A stretch of DNA of 64,000 nucleotides from assembly GCA_930367215.1 (NCBI GenBank), contig OV884057.1, positions 112,633,284 to 112,697,283 on the forward strand. Reading direction: 5' to 3'. Position 1 is the first letter of the stretch. Every line of letters begins with the position of its first letter. The notes beneath the pieces were generated by a model. It was not told the origin of the DNA. It saw only the letters and a program-made list of their open reading frames with translations, and did no database searches. The translations under genes were made by a program, and so were the position numbers. This DNA is from Pollenia angustigena. Lineage: Eukaryota > Arthropoda > Insecta > Diptera > Polleniidae. Positions 1 to 11,622 of the stretch are shown here, piece by piece.

Positions 1-1095
1 TATCCGCCAGAAACGCAAGGTCTAAAATGAACTCATAATCATTCAACTGTATTAATTCACATTCGTCTAAATTTTCAGTTTCCCAAAAACGCAACACCTC
101 TTTTCTAAGATCGAATAACCTGTTTAGACAATCACCCCGACTAAGCCAACGAACTTCCGTAAACATTTTTAAGTCGTGGTGATTGGCGTTTACGTTTTTA
201 AGAAAACTTACAAATTTTCTGTGCGTTAATGAATGATGACCCCCCCCCGTATTCTATTGATTATCCGCTCTGCAGTCTTAATAGCGGCAGGATTACTTAT
301 AAATTTTGAGGCAAGCATGGACTGATGAATTATGCAATGGAAAGCATGTACATCAATTCCATTTTGCTTAAGCTGTCCTACGAAACCTTCATACTTCCCG
401 GCCGTAACGTTTGCACCATCCGTGCAAACTCCTGCTAATTTTGAAGCTTGTGTAACAGATATGAGGTTTTCAAAGACTACGTCGTATAATACCTTACCTG
501 TTACATTACCGTAAAACGTTTCAAGTGAGTACATAGTTTCAAAAACATTGTACTCACTATCTATGCATCGAACACAAATGACCAATTGGCAAAGATCATT
601 AATGTCGGTGCTTTCGTCGAGGCAAAAAGAAAAATATTCACAATTTTTTAACTTTTCCCTAATCACAGATTGTATATGTGCAGCTAAAATTGACGTGCGC
701 TTGACGACACTATTTCGGCTCATGGGAAGCGTTTTTATTACGCTGCAATCGATTTTCAGTTTTTCTAAAACTGCATTGAAAAGCTTTTTTATAAATGCCC
801 CATCGGAAAATGGTCTTCCCTGTTTTACTATTTCCAAAGTTAGTAAATTTGATATTTCTATTTTTAACTCTTCTATCCTATCTTCATGCTCTTCTTCTTG
901 TGATACCCAACTTTTCAAGCTATCCAAATAAACCTTTTTTTTAATCTTATATTGGTTTTCCCTTTCTTTTACTTCATATTGTTTAATATAATTATGGAAA
1001 TGATCATTATGCCTTTTCAAAGTATACAATACAATAAGTTCAAATGTTTTAAAACATAAGAGACATTGAAAATAATTAAATGCATTTTTTATCAA
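1..1095 (-). pseudogene. hAT-derived transposase-like gene (GTF2IRD2/ZBED5-like), frameshifted, cut by window edge
   Basis: Reading the minus strand from 1095, an open frame of 289 codons starts with a C-x2-C...H-x4-H zinc-finger-like segment (about residues 11-35). It continues into a region typical of domesticated hAT transposases of the GTF2IRD2/ZBED5 type: FCLDESTDI (first catalytic-type acidic patch), AGVCTDGANV, and HAFHCIIHQ. The frame breaks at a run of nine C (240-248); eight would keep it open. Beyond the run the other frame continues with MFTEVRWLSRGDCLNRLFDL and runs off the window start. The break could be a real inactivating frameshift or a homopolymer miscall. There is no intron signal. 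Family membership rests on motif recognition; the gene symbol is unknown. Confidence 0.7.
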
Positions 1096-2040
1096 AAATA
1101 TTTTTTATATGGCATCATTTATCTTTTTTTTAATAAACTCATCCGCTTGCACGTCTGTTATCGCTGTATACAAGACTATTAAATGAAATTCTAATTTGAA
1201 GTTTACAGGTATACACAATTGTACATAGAAATGGATTTCCCTGGTCTATTTATTCAAAAATAAAATGAATTACATGAGAATTATAACGTGAAAAAGTTAT
1301 TTTAGTAAAAAGTTAGGGTATTCATAGTGGTAAGTAAAATAGAAAGGGTATTCACGGTGTTGGGTTACTCATACTTCAAACATCTGTCCATACATTTTAA
1401 TTCTAGCTAATGGTATATCATAACTTTTTACAAAATACCAAATGCGCACCTGAGTTTTCCTGCAAAAATGTATAAAGTCATTATAACAGGTCAAAGTTAC
1501 GTTAAATAAATACCATAAAGTAGTAAGGTTTACTCTTTAGACTCGGTCATATAATTGTAGCATAAAAAAGTAAGCAATAAAAATAGTGCGAAACAATAAA
1601 GTTTCATTAATACATCAATAAAACACATCTTCTTACCCAAAAATTTTACCTGCTGTCACATTTGCTTTTATGTGTATAGGTTTACACATAAATTGTAGCA
1701 AAACAAGACTTTTTTAACTTGTTTTTTAAATATTTTTACCTACTTAAGAAAAGAGTTTTCAAAAAAAAAAAAACCCCACCGACGCGATTGGTACAGAAAC
1801 CAAAATATTTTTACAATCACAAAATACCAACAAATTCTTGTGGCTTTTTCTTTTCTTAATAATTTCTGCATTTAGGTACGTCTTTTTAACGAAAGAAAAA
1901 GCGACCCTGTTACAGGCATCAACGAATTTTTTTCACGAACAAAACACATATCGTTAGCTTAAATGCAAAACAATTATTTTGAAAATTTGAAATTTTTGTT
2001 GATTAGGATTCACTTTACATATATATTTCTATAAAATTTT
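1096..2040. other. AT-rich non-coding spacer
   Basis: No open frame of note. It holds A/T runs and one diverged copy (about 1212-1245) of the CAATTGTGCA-type motif seen better at 2070 and 2380. Nothing else is supported. Confidence 0.5.
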
Positions 2041-2420
2041 AAAATTCTATCTTAAAAAATAACCACAATTGCACAATTGTGCAAAGAAATGGAAATCCCT
2101 GTTTTAAAATCATTGTACAATGTCAAAAACAGAAATAAAACAAAACAACAACATAGATAATAAATAAAATAAAAAAGATAATAAAACAAAAAAAAAAAAA
2201 AGATGTACCTACATACAGTTATTGTATATTTATTTATATACATAAATATATTTAGAGGCCTCAAAACAGGCCTTGCAATATTTGCGATATTTCCCGCTGA
2301 ATGAGAGTGTTTCTCAGTAAACAATTATATTTTACGCTCGCAAAATAAAAGAGCGTAAGCGTACATGTGAATTAATTTGCACAATTGTGCAAGGCGCTGA
2401 CATCCCTGCTTTATAGTTAG
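2041..2420. repeat. Short palindromic repeat copies (TTGCACAATTGTGCAA)
   Basis: A 16-bp palindrome TTGCACAATTGTGCAA followed by a related 'a.atccctg' tail occurs near 2068-2100 and 2378-2405, with a diverged form at 1212-1245. The stretch 'aaatcattgtacaatgtca' at 2106-2124 recurs inside the element at 51251-52106, so this is probably transposon debris. Confidence 0.45.
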
Positions 2421-2750
2421 TTTTTAGGTTTAGCGAAGGAGAAAAACAATAAAAAAGAGTATAAAAGTAACGGTAGAGTAAAGATTCTTTAAGAGTAAGT
2501 TGACAAGTTACTCTCACAAATACGCATTCTATGAAGTTTTTATTTATTTTAGTCTGCGCGCATGTTCCATTAAGGTCGTGTCTCAAGTTTATTTCTGAAT
2601 AATTGGTCATAAATTTAAACTTTAGTATTACATGAAAATAAATAAACTGTATAACCTTTAAATGCATTTAAAATATATAAACAATTTTTTTAAATAAAAT
2701 AAATTCAACCTTGATTTAGTGAACGACCTGGGTACAGTGAAATCGCTCTG

Positions 2751-3345
2751 CATTTTATTTTTCATTCTTTATTTTTTTTTCTTCTTTTTTCAATTAATTG
2801 TGTTTTCATACTATTAAATATAAATCTTACTTATCTACCAAATTACTACCCAATACTGTAATATAAGACTTGTTCTTGTTGTATTGTATTGATAAACAAA
2901 TTAATAAAATAAATAAATAAACTGGTACTTTTTAAATTTCCGTTATATATATAAAACATGCAAAGTCCTGAGTGAATAAGAACCTGTAAGAGGGCTTTTT
3001 GGTATTTTTTTGCTCTTTAACTGGTACTTTTTGAATTTCCGTTTATATTGAACCTAGAATAATAAAATTAAACATGCAATGTCCTGAGTGGATGAGAATC
3101 TATAAGGGGGAACTTTTTGGTACTTTTTTGTTCATAAGCTGGTACCTTTTGAATTTACGTTAGTATTGGACCTAGAAACATGAAATTAATCATGCAAGGT
3201 CTTGAGTGAATGACAATCTGTTAGAGGGATCTTTTTGGCACTTTTTCGTTTTTTAACTGGTACTTTTTGAATATCCGTTATTATTGGACTTAGAAACATA
3301 AAATTCAAGATGCAGTGCCCTGAGTAAATAAGAATGTATAAGAAT
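2751..3345 (+). repeat. LINE 3'-end fragment plus ~115-bp tandem repeats (copy of 9236-9880)
   Basis: From 2751 the sequence matches 9236 onward: T-rich 3' UTR, the tail of TAAA-type repeats (about 2885-2920), then tandem units of roughly 110-120 bp. Each unit begins CTGGTACTTTTT and contains CATGCAA.GTCCTGAGTG and AAGAGGG; about four units lie here and five at 9413-9880. The match starts abruptly, as expected of a 5'-truncated copy, but runs past the LINE tail into the tandem array. Confidence 0.65.
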
Positions 3346-3383
3346 AAAGTTTTTTGTACATTTTTGTTCTTAAACTTAAAAAG

Positions 3384-3500
3384 GACAAAATGGTTTCAGC
3401 AGCATTTACATACCGTGGAATCGTCTATGTGAAAACTTTTGGAACGGATGAGCCAATACGAATCGATCAGATGAATGATCTAGCCAGTTTTTTCTTATGC
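3384..3500 (+). pseudogene. Fragment of a LINE ORF1 protein (FP-like C-terminal segment)
   Basis: The frame at 3366-3500 encodes VSAAFTYRGIVYVKTFG followed by IRIDQMNDLASFF. This resembles the C-terminal segment of LINE ORF1 proteins related to the baculovirus FP family, whose pattern is 'xxxFTxxGxVYVK ... I...xDL'. After about 3500 the reading becomes hydrophobic low-complexity translation of AT-rich DNA, so only this scrap is supported. It could be what remains of ORF1 of the LINE whose ORF2 lies at 7190-9103, but that is a guess. Confidence 0.4.
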
Positions 3501-3884
3501 CACATACTAATATATCTCATATGCTATAAGCTACTAAAACTTCTAGTTTCCTTGCCAATTGCGAATTACTTTTTCATTTATGTATTGTCAAAATCTATGA
3601 CTTCAGTTAATTGTATTTTATTTGTTTCTCCTTATTATACTGTTTACAAAACTTATATAGTACTCTCCAAAATGTTAATTGCTTGCATTGCTGTTATTAC
3701 TATTTTTTGTTATGACCCTAAACTCTAATAATATGAGGGTTGGATCTAGGGAAAACTTAAGCACTATGGTTTGTGACGACAAGTCTTGTGGGGTAAAACT
3801 TGGTCACACCCTGGTAGGCCTTAGATTTTTTTTATCAAATAATATTTCTTGTATGTTTTGTCTTACACTGTGATCGCTACCCTG

Positions 3885-4174
3885 GTCGCAAACTTTTGTA
3901 CCACACTGTATATAACGGGCAGGAATGCGAATAATAAAATAACAACCAACAACAAAACATACAATCGCGACAAACAAGTAAACAAGTAACACTAACAACA
4001 CACACAGCAAACAATAACAAAGCAAGCAGTTTTAAACATGTAAACAACAAGCAACAAGATATGAATAAGACGAGTAAAGAGACATAACAATAACAACTAC
4101 GGGTATTGGTTGTTGTTAGTGCAAAACATAGTCCGAATTTAGTATAAAAAGGGCAACATAAACGATGAACAATC
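3885..4174 (+). promoter_or_regulatory. Candidate TATA promoter (TATAAAAAG at 4143)
   Basis: A purine/CA-rich leader (about 3930-4080) precedes TATAAAAAG at 4143-4151. If the LINE at 4175-5909 is removed, TATA lies 32 bp upstream of the A in TCATTT (5922-5927), a perfect fit to the insect initiator TCAKTY. The downstream part with the 60-bp repeats and an AATAAA near 6992 suggests an LTR or leader, but no matching second LTR is visible here. Confidence 0.45.
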
Positions 4175-5509
4175 CCGGAACAGAGTGGGAGCTACAGGCC
4201 AATTTCCCTGCTCTCGACGTTTGGTAAATTGCTCGAGTATTTTCTTTTACTCAGGATGAATGATAGGATTCTGGATGAGGGAATTCTTAGGGAATTTCAG
4301 TTTGGCTTCAGAAGGGGCCTTTCTACATCTCATGCTTTGATGGTATTCTCGGACTACGTGGCTAGGGGACTGGGGAATAGATGCCCCACGATGGCTGTGA
4401 GCTTGGACTTTGCCCGGGCTTTTGACACTGTCTGGCACGATGGCGTGGTTTATAAGCTGATGACCTTGGGATTTGATGCGGGCATTTGTCGGATGGTGGA
4501 TGGCTTTTTGAGGGAGCGATCTTACAGGGTGAGGGTTAATGACACTCTGTCTGACACAGGAATTGCTTCCGCAGGAGTGCCGCAGGGCTCACTCCTGGGA
4601 CCGGTTCTGTTTATTGTATTTGTAGCGGACATTCCTCAACCACCCGAGGACATTTTTCTCTTGGTATATGCTGACGATATGTTGATTGCTTCTTCTGGTC
4701 CCAGAGCCAGGAATATAAATGGCAGGCTTAATGCGTACTTGGATACCCTTGGTCGATATTTTAGGGATTGGGGACTTAATTTGAATATTGGGAAGACTGT
4801 TTCCATGATGATTAAGGGTAGACGTAAGTTTATATATCCCAATTGTAGGTCGTATATTCCGAGTTTGAGTATAGGCGGGCAACTGATTAGTGTGTCTGAT
4901 AGGATGAAGTATCTTGGGGTAACTTTTCATGGGAATTTTGAGTACTACCGTCATATTGACCGTGTATTGGCTAAGGCGAAGCGGATATACTCTGCGTATC
5001 AGTGCGTGCTTAGAGGTAGGCGTGGTCTTAGCGAGCGTATACGTCTGTTGCTTTACCGACAGGTGATTCGTCCTATGGTCTCCTATGCCTTTCCATCTTG
5101 GTTTGGGATTTCTTCCGCACAGATGGAGAGGCTTAGAAGATGGGAGCGGTCAGTTCTGACAGCTTGTCTTGGCATGAGGGCCGAAGTGGGTGTGGATGGG
5201 ATATGGCGGAGGCCTTCTTCTGTCAGGGTATATAGGAGGATCGATTTTGGGAGGATTGATGGTTTTATGGTAGATTCGGCCTTTCGGTTTTTGGAGAATG
5301 CGCGTACGTTGGATAATCGGCTGGTGGCGAAATGTTTTGAGGAGATTATAAATCTGGAGACCATTCAGAATTTAAGATACCTGTCCCCTGTGGACCTTTT
5401 AACTCTTAGGGAGGCGGGTCTTCTTTACGAGGGTGCAGATCTTCTATTTTACCATAGAAGAATTTATACTCTTGATCTGTATAATACTGTGTATAATACT
5501 GCGCAGTAG
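4175..5509 (+). pseudogene. Reverse transcriptase ORF2 fragment, 5'-truncated LINE
   Basis: The frame is open from the very insertion junction (4175) to the stop at 5507-5509, with no internal stop. RT motifs run in order: SYRPISLLSTFGK, QFGFRRGLSTSHAL, SLDFARAFDTVWHDG (first catalytic Asp), AGVPQGSLLGPVLF, and YADDM (catalytic pair). A thumb and C-terminal region follows with no zinc finger seen. The endonuclease domain, ORF1 and promoter are missing, so it cannot move on its own. It belongs to the jockey/I group of LINEs in the broad sense; the exact clade is not resolved. The spacer after 5509 is the element's 3' UTR. Confidence 0.85.
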
Positions 5510-5909
5510 AATAATAAGGATAATGTATGTCCTTTTGTAAATATCTTTTGTAAATAACTTCTGTAATTAGTATTAGGTCTTAATTTTAGGTAGCTTTAAG
5601 TTGGATTTTTTATTTATTTTTTATTATTTATTTATTATTTTAGTTTCTTATTTTTTAGCTTGTAAGTATCTTTGATATAAAGTGTCCTCTTTTAATCCCT
5701 TTTTTGAGGAAAAAATGTAATGTTATGGAAAAGTAGTGTGTATTAGTGACTCGGTGAATCCGAAATTTGAAGATTTTGTATTTTGAAGCCCTTGGAAAAT
5801 TCAATTGAATGTAAGGAAAATGTAATATATTTTAGGTTTAGATAGTAAGCATATTTAAACTTTGTATGAAAAGAAATTTTTGGGAAAATAAAACTTGAAC
5901 TTGAACTTG
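4175..5909 (+). mobile_element. 5'-truncated non-LTR retrotransposon with 14-bp target-site duplication
   Basis: The 14 bases AACGATGAACAATC occur at 4161-4174 and again at 5910-5923, directly bounding the element. The 3' end is a 3' UTR with AATAAA (5887-5892) followed by three copies of a TTGAAC tail. The 5' end falls in the middle of the RT domain. This is a textbook 5'-truncated target-primed insertion, and the perfect duplication argues that it is fairly recent. Confidence 0.9.
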
Positions 5910-5986
5910 AACGATGAACAATCATTTGTTATCCAGCCGAGCTCAAGAACACATCAGGTAAGCGAAGTAGCAATTCAAGTTAAACA

Positions 5987-6735
5987 AACCCAGTAGACAA
6001 TTTCACCGCGTGGTTTTCTAACACAGAGTGAAATTCTAGTAACACAACCCAGTAGACAATTTCACCGCGTGGTTTGCTAACACAGAGTGAAATTCTAGTA
6101 ATACAACCCAGTAGACAATTTCACCGCGTGGTTTTCTAACACAGAGTGAAATTCTAGTAAAACAACCCAATAGACAATTTCACCGCGTGGTTTTCTAACA
6201 CAGAGTGAAATTCTAGTAAAACAACCCAGTAGAGAATTTTACCGCGTGGTTTTCTAACACAGAGTGAAAATCTAGTAAACAACCCAGTAGACAGTTTCAC
6301 CGCGTGGTTTTCTAACACAGAGTGAAATTCTAGTAAACAACCCAGTAGACAATTTCACCGCGTGGTTTTCTAACACAGAGTGAAATTCTTGTAAAACAGC
6401 CCAGTATACAATTTCACCGCGTGGTTTTCTAATACAGAGTGAAATTCTAGTAAAACAACTCAGTAGACAATTTCACCGCGTGGGTTTCTAACACAGAGTG
6501 AAATTCTAGTAAACAACCCAGTTGACAATTTCACCGCGTGGTTTTCTAACACAGAGTGAAATTCTAGTAAAACAACCCAGTAGACAATTTCACCGCGTGG
6601 TTTTCTAACACAAAGTGAAAGTCTAGTAAACACAACCCAGTAGACGATTTCACCGCGTGGTGTTCTAACACAGAGTGAAATCCTAATAACAAACAAATAC
6701 CCAGTAGAAATTTTCCCATCGTGTTTTCCTTTTTA
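5987..6735 (+). repeat. 12-copy ~57-60-bp minisatellite
   Basis: Twelve near-identical units, each with CCCAGTAGACAATTTCACCG, 'cgtggttttctaacacagag' and 'tgaaattctagtaa', run head to tail from 5987 to about 6690. A degraded thirteenth copy reaches about 6733. Unit length varies between 57 and 60 bp mainly by gain or loss of A and C near the junction. The open frames across it on the minus strand are products of the repeat. It lies downstream of the TATA/Inr pair, so it may sit in the leader or LTR of a retroelement. Confidence 0.95.
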
Positions 6736-7186
6736 GAACAACCCGAAATATCCCTTACTGAAAACCCCAGAAGGGGTTTTCCCCAAATCCCCCGTAACAA
6801 GCGACACAACGAAGTTTCCATGAGCTAAGATTGATACCAGCTTAAGCAGCCAAGTTAATACAGCAACAAGACGAGAAAGGACATATCACGGAAGGAGTGC
6901 TGAGGCAATATAAGCGGAAACGCAACACAACACAACCAATTGTACATAATTATTCTTATGACTTGTAAATTATAATAATAATACTACTAATAAACTTATT
7001 GAATTTGTGGTGAAAATAAACAAAATCAACACGTGTCATATTTTCTTGTAACGAACCTGGACAAAGGCTGAGTATACCCCAAATAAAGTCGTTACAGGTC
7101 AAAATACTTTCGAAAATATTTCCGGACTTCAAATCTGTCACATAAATGCCATGTTATGACTTTAATATTGTAAATAACACTACTAG
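6736..7186 (+). other. Non-coding tail after minisatellite, with a repeated TGTAACGA...TCGTTACA block
   Basis: This contains AATAAA at about 6989-6994. The 50-bp block at 7047-7096 is bounded by the inverted octamers TGTAACGA and TCGTTACA. The same block and its left flank (CACGTGTCATATTTT) recur at 49836-49912. It may be the 3' border of an LTR-type repeat. Confidence 0.45.
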
Positions 7187-7189
7187 AAT

Positions 7190-9103
7190 ATAGAGATTAC
7201 AAGAATATCGACGTTCAGTCGTTCGATACTGAGTTATCATCCCTAAACTGGAATGATATTTACTATATGGCTACTGTTGACGAACAATTGAATTTTCTAC
7301 AACAAAATTTGATCTATCTTTTTAATAAATATGTTCCATTAAAATCAAAAGTTATACGAAATGAGAAACCATGGTTTACAAACGAGATAAAAAGTCTAAT
7401 TGAGTGCAGAAATCATGCTTGCAATAGGTGGAAACGTTTCAGAATGCCAGAATTATATAGTATCTTTAAAAATGCTAGGGCTGCCGTAAACTTAAAAATC
7501 AGAATGGCTAAATCGAAGTTTTATCACAATAAGTTTCAAACATATATTGACTCTGTTAGAAAATGGAGGGAAATTCGTAAAATGGGTTTAGTAAATCGTA
7601 AGATGTCCCTGCAGAAGTCCTTGACGTGAACGAAGTAAACTTTCAATTTTCTAGTACACCTATGCCCTCAATAAACACAAATTTTTATAATAACTTGGGC
7701 AGTAGTCACAACCAAATAACTTCCTTTCAATTTACACACGTTACCAAGGAAACTGTACCTGAAACACTTCTTCATATCAAATCTAATGCCGTTGGTTATG
7801 ATGGATTGCATCCAAAGTTTATCAAGCTTACTCTTCCCTACATACTAACCCACTTAACTCATATTTTAAACACGATCATCACAACGTCTACGTTCCCGTC
7901 TGAATGGAAGCATGCTAAAATTATACCGATCCTGAAATCTGATAAGAGCTACCGGGCGATTTCAATTTTGCCTTATTTGTCAAAAGGCTGTGAGAAAACT
8001 ACCTTTATACAAACTCCATGTTAAATGATAGGCAATCTGGATTTAGACCCAAGCACAGCTGTACTACTGCTCTGATTGATGTCACGGAGGAAATAAGATG
8101 CCAAATTGATAAACGTCAAATGATGTCATTCCTCATACTGCTTGATCACTCCAAAGCCTTTGACACAGTGCATCATTCCATTCTCTGTCTTAAATTAAAG
8201 CACATGTGCAATTTTTCCTCAACAGCATTAAAACTGTTAACGTCATATCTAAGTGCCAGATGTCAAAGTGTATCCCACGAATCAAATGTCTCTGAACGTT
8301 GCTTAATGCTCAGAGGTGTGCCACAGGGTTCAATACTTGGACCACTATTGTATTCTATATACGCTAATGATCTGCCTTTGCAAGTGAAACATTGTAAAAT
8401 TCAAATGTATGCTGACGACGTACAACTCTATATAAGCTGTAAAATATCAGACGCCGCAAATTGCATTCAACTAATAAACGAAGATCTCAATCATATTTAT
8501 CATTGGGCATCTGCAAATGGCCTAAGCTTAAACCCAAAAAAATCAGTTGCTATTGTTATTGGACCATTAAAATATATAAACACGTGTCTACCACCAATAA
8601 AGATTAATGAAATGACAATTAATTATGTTGATACTGCAAAAAATCTTGGTGTTGTTTTTAACAATCAACATAATTGGTCAGACCATGTGAAAATAAGCTG
8701 TGGAAAAACCTTTTCTATGCTAAGGAGCTTATGGATGTCACAATATTATTAAATAAAAAATATTATATATTAAATAAATAAATAAAATATTATACACCTC
8801 ATGTATGGATGCGAGCTTTTTTCAAGTTGCGATTCGGTTAGTAGGCGAAGGCTCAACGTAACATACAATAATATTGCTAGATATGTATTTGGAATAAAAA
8901 GGAACCATAGCATCTCACAATATGCAAAACAGATATGTAACAAGATTATATATAGTCAACAGCCTTCCTACCTTTATGATCGAATCAATTTTTCTAGATC
9001 GAACAGAGGTTACAAGATTAATAGGATCAGGTATAACAAATCAATTTCTAATCAACACTTCTTTATTAACTCGATTCGTCTCTGGAGCCAACTACCCCCT
9101 TGA
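7190..9103 (+). pseudogene. Broken LINE ORF2 (reverse transcriptase), no endonuclease domain
   Basis: Coding similarity starts in frame at about 7190, upstream of the ATG at 7267 (DYKNIDVQSFDTELSSLNWN). It then passes through a linker (PWFTNEIKSLIECRNHACNRW), frameshifts near 7623 and again near 8010, and ends at 9103. RT motifs are YDGLHPKFIK, YRAISILPYLSKGCEK, RQSGFRPKHSCTTAL, LLDHSKAFDTVHH, GVPQGSILGPLLY and YADDVQLY. Between about 8745 and 8800 an AT-rich TAAATA run replaces coding sequence. The C-terminal part resumes as MYGCELFSSC...SIRLWSQLPP. At least two frameshifts and one internal loss make it dead. It resembles CR1/jockey-group LINEs. Confidence 0.85.
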
Positions 9104-9412
9104 ATCCAAATCATAAGCAATGCAAGCCATTTTAAATCTGCCATATTTAAGTACTTCAGTTAAAATAGCCTTACTTGACATTTACTTATTTGTTAATATA
9201 TATATATTTATTTGTACACTAAATTTATAGTCATTTTATTTTTCATTCTTTATTTTTTTTCTTCTTCTTTTTTCAATTAATTGTATTTTCATACTATTAA
9301 ATATAAATCTTACTTATCTACCAAATTCCTACCCAATACTGTAATATAAGACTTGTTCTTGTTGTATTGTATTGATAAATAAATTAATAAAATAAATAAA
9401 ATAAATAAATAA
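9104..9412 (+). repeat. 3' UTR and TAAA-type tail of the LINE at 7190-9103
   Basis: T-rich UTR, then GATAAATAAATTAATAAAAT with further TAAA-type units ending about 9410. From 9236 on it is duplicated at 2751-2920. Confidence 0.7.
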
Positions 9413-9895
9413 TCTGGGACTTTTTAAATTTCCGTTATATACATAAAACATGCAAGGTCCTGAGTGAATAAGAACCTGTAAGAGGGCTTTTTGGTATTTT
9501 TTTGCTCATTAACTGGTACTTTTTGAATTTCCGTTTATATTGAACCTAGAATAATAAAATTAAACATGCAATGTCCTGAGTGGATGAGAATCTATAAGAG
9601 GGAACTTTTTGGTACTTTTTTATTCATTAACAGGTACTTTTTGATTTTCCGTTAGTACTGGACCCAGAAAGATAAAATTAAACATGCAAGGTCCTGAGTG
9701 AATGAGAATCTGTAAGAGGGCTTTTGGTACTATTGTGTTCTTTTACTGGTACCTTTTTAATTTCCACATTTTTTGGATCTAGAAACATAAAATAAATATG
9801 CAGGGTCCTTAGTGAAAGAGAATATGTAAGAGGGATTTTTTGGTACTTTTTCGTTCTCTAACTGGTACTTTTTTTAATTTAATATTTTTTTTGTG
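9413..9895 (+). repeat. ~115-bp tandem repeats, five units
   Basis: Units start CTGG.ACTTTTT near 9413, 9512, 9630, 9744 and 9857, and contain the CATGCAAGGTCCTGAGTG core. Same family as 2921-3345 and the diverged units at 10640-10830 and 29090-29460. Confidence 0.75.
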
Positions 9896-11000
9896 CAATA
9901 AATAAATAATTATCTGGTACTTTACGAAATTCGACCGTTTTAATAAAAATTACATAACATTTGTAACTTATCTAAAAAATACAAATGCATATTTAGTACT
10001 TTTTCGAAATTCGAACGTTTAAGGGATGAAAATTGTACCTATGTTTGTTACTTTTTCGAAAGATATTTTCGCCATCTATTTATCTTTCATCGCAGAGCCT
10101 AAACGTCTGAAGCTAAAAGGTTGATATTTGAACCAGGGGCTGGCCTCTCGCCAAACGATCCTTCTTCGATCTGTACTTTTGTGAGGTACGGCCTTTTTGG
10201 GGTGTAAAAGGGTAAATAAAAATTATATCACATTCTAGCTTATCTAAAAAATGCAAAACAGATTTGGACCTGTTTTGAAATTCAAAGGCTTAAGGTGTGA
10301 AAAGCGTTCATAATTTTGTTGCTTTTTTACAACATTTTTCTCCATCTATCTATATAATATAAAACTGTAAAGTTACTGACTGACACATCATAAGATCCTG
10401 AAGCTAAAAAGCTGACATTTGGACCGGAGGCTGGCCTCCCACTGTATGTGGATTAGAGACACAACTTTTTGGACATCATTGCCCCAAGGGACTATATCTT
10501 ATGGGCAATATTGGATAATAAAACACATTTTTCAATTCAATTCAAGCCAAAAATTTTTTTTGCTCAATTGGCGAAGTCCCTCAGGCCCACCAAAGTTTTT
10601 TCATCCTATGACAAAAACGTACTAAACTATAGGCTCAAACTACAACATTGAAATTTTTAATACATAAATGGGGAGAAAAAAGTATCAAAAAGTATCATTT
10701 GCTTTTGTGTTCTACGAGTCGTACATTTTGAATTTTCTATATTGAACTTAGAAGCACAAAATTATAGGTGCAAAGTCCTGTGTCAATATCAACCTATGAG
10801 ATGAAAAATGTTGGAACTATTTTGCTAAAACCTTTTTACATATACTTTGGCATATGAATATGTTCATGAACGAAAAGGCCTGATTACAAAGTAGCAGGTT
10901 AAATGCTAGAATTTAAACAAATTAAAACCTAGAAAAATAAGCTTTGGCATACAAATATGTCCACGAAGGAAAAGGAGACGCTAACGAAGTAGCGGGTTAA
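9896..11000 (+). repeat. Diverged tandem modules with GGGGCTGGCCTC core
   Basis: Two modules (about 9896-10225 and 10226-10520) share CCATCTAT, CTGAAGCTAAAA and a 'gaac(c)...ggctggcctc' core. A third segment (10640-10990) has the 'gaacttagaa' units and two copies of 'gcat.c.aatatgt.ca.gaa.gaaaagg'. Related sequence reappears at 29050-29560. It may be a large dispersed element, but no termini were identified. The ORFs here are short and unconvincing. Confidence 0.5.
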
Positions 11001-11461
11001 ATGCTAGTGACTAAATAAACTCCATTAAATAGAATACAACTTATTTTTATTCAATAGTGCTGAATAGAAATACAAAATATAGTGAGATACTACGTTTAAA
11101 CTTGTAATTTTTAACATAAATACAGAACATTACGGATATAGGAAAATCTCGTGTGTGAAAAATACGCTTATAAGAAAAAGTCTTTTCAAAATCCAAATAT
11201 ATACGTTTATATATGTTTATGTATATACACATATATTAGTTTTAAAAGTACTCCATGTTTCTACAGTTTGGAGTACACTAAAGAGGTAGTTTAAGCAATT
11301 TTCTTTTTCATTTTTTACTAATCGCCTTTTATGGTGTGTACTGTAGTCCATTATTGCTATTATTAAATATATTTACTTCGTATTTTAAATTTTCTTACCT
11401 TTTTCCACAAATTTCACAAACTTTCACTTTTAAATAAACAATTAATAATGGACACAATCAG
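11001..11461. other. AT-rich spacer
   Basis: Nothing coding is recognised; there are several TATA-like AT runs. It forms the left flank of the gypsy-type element. Confidence 0.4.
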
Positions 11462-11622
11462 TGTTACATATCCCTCTGGGTGTTTGCATTAACAACCCAA
11501 CATTCCTCCAACCAAACAACATTTACGCCACAAGTTCTTGCCCCCGCTACAGCTGCTGCATATAATACACAAAAAAATATTTTGTGCAAACAACTGCCGC
11601 AACAAAACACCGGGGCTACCAA
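11462..11622 (-). repeat. LTR-like copy, 3' side of gypsy-type element
   Basis: About 160 bp nearly identical to 20506-20669, including 'ccctctgggtgtttgcatta' and 'acaactgccgcaaca'. Its outer edge begins TGTTAC. The inner boundary is unclear, because the match ends at 'ggggctaccaa' and no polypurine tract was recognised beside it. Confidence 0.65.

Noticed and set aside
5987..6735. CRISPR-like array
   Set aside because: The units are contiguous tandem repeats with no unique spacers, and the context is eukaryotic.
6460..6821. Minus-strand ORFs of 78 and 85 codons
   Set aside because: They are repeated translations of the minisatellite unit (CVR.PRGEIVYW) and not a protein gene.
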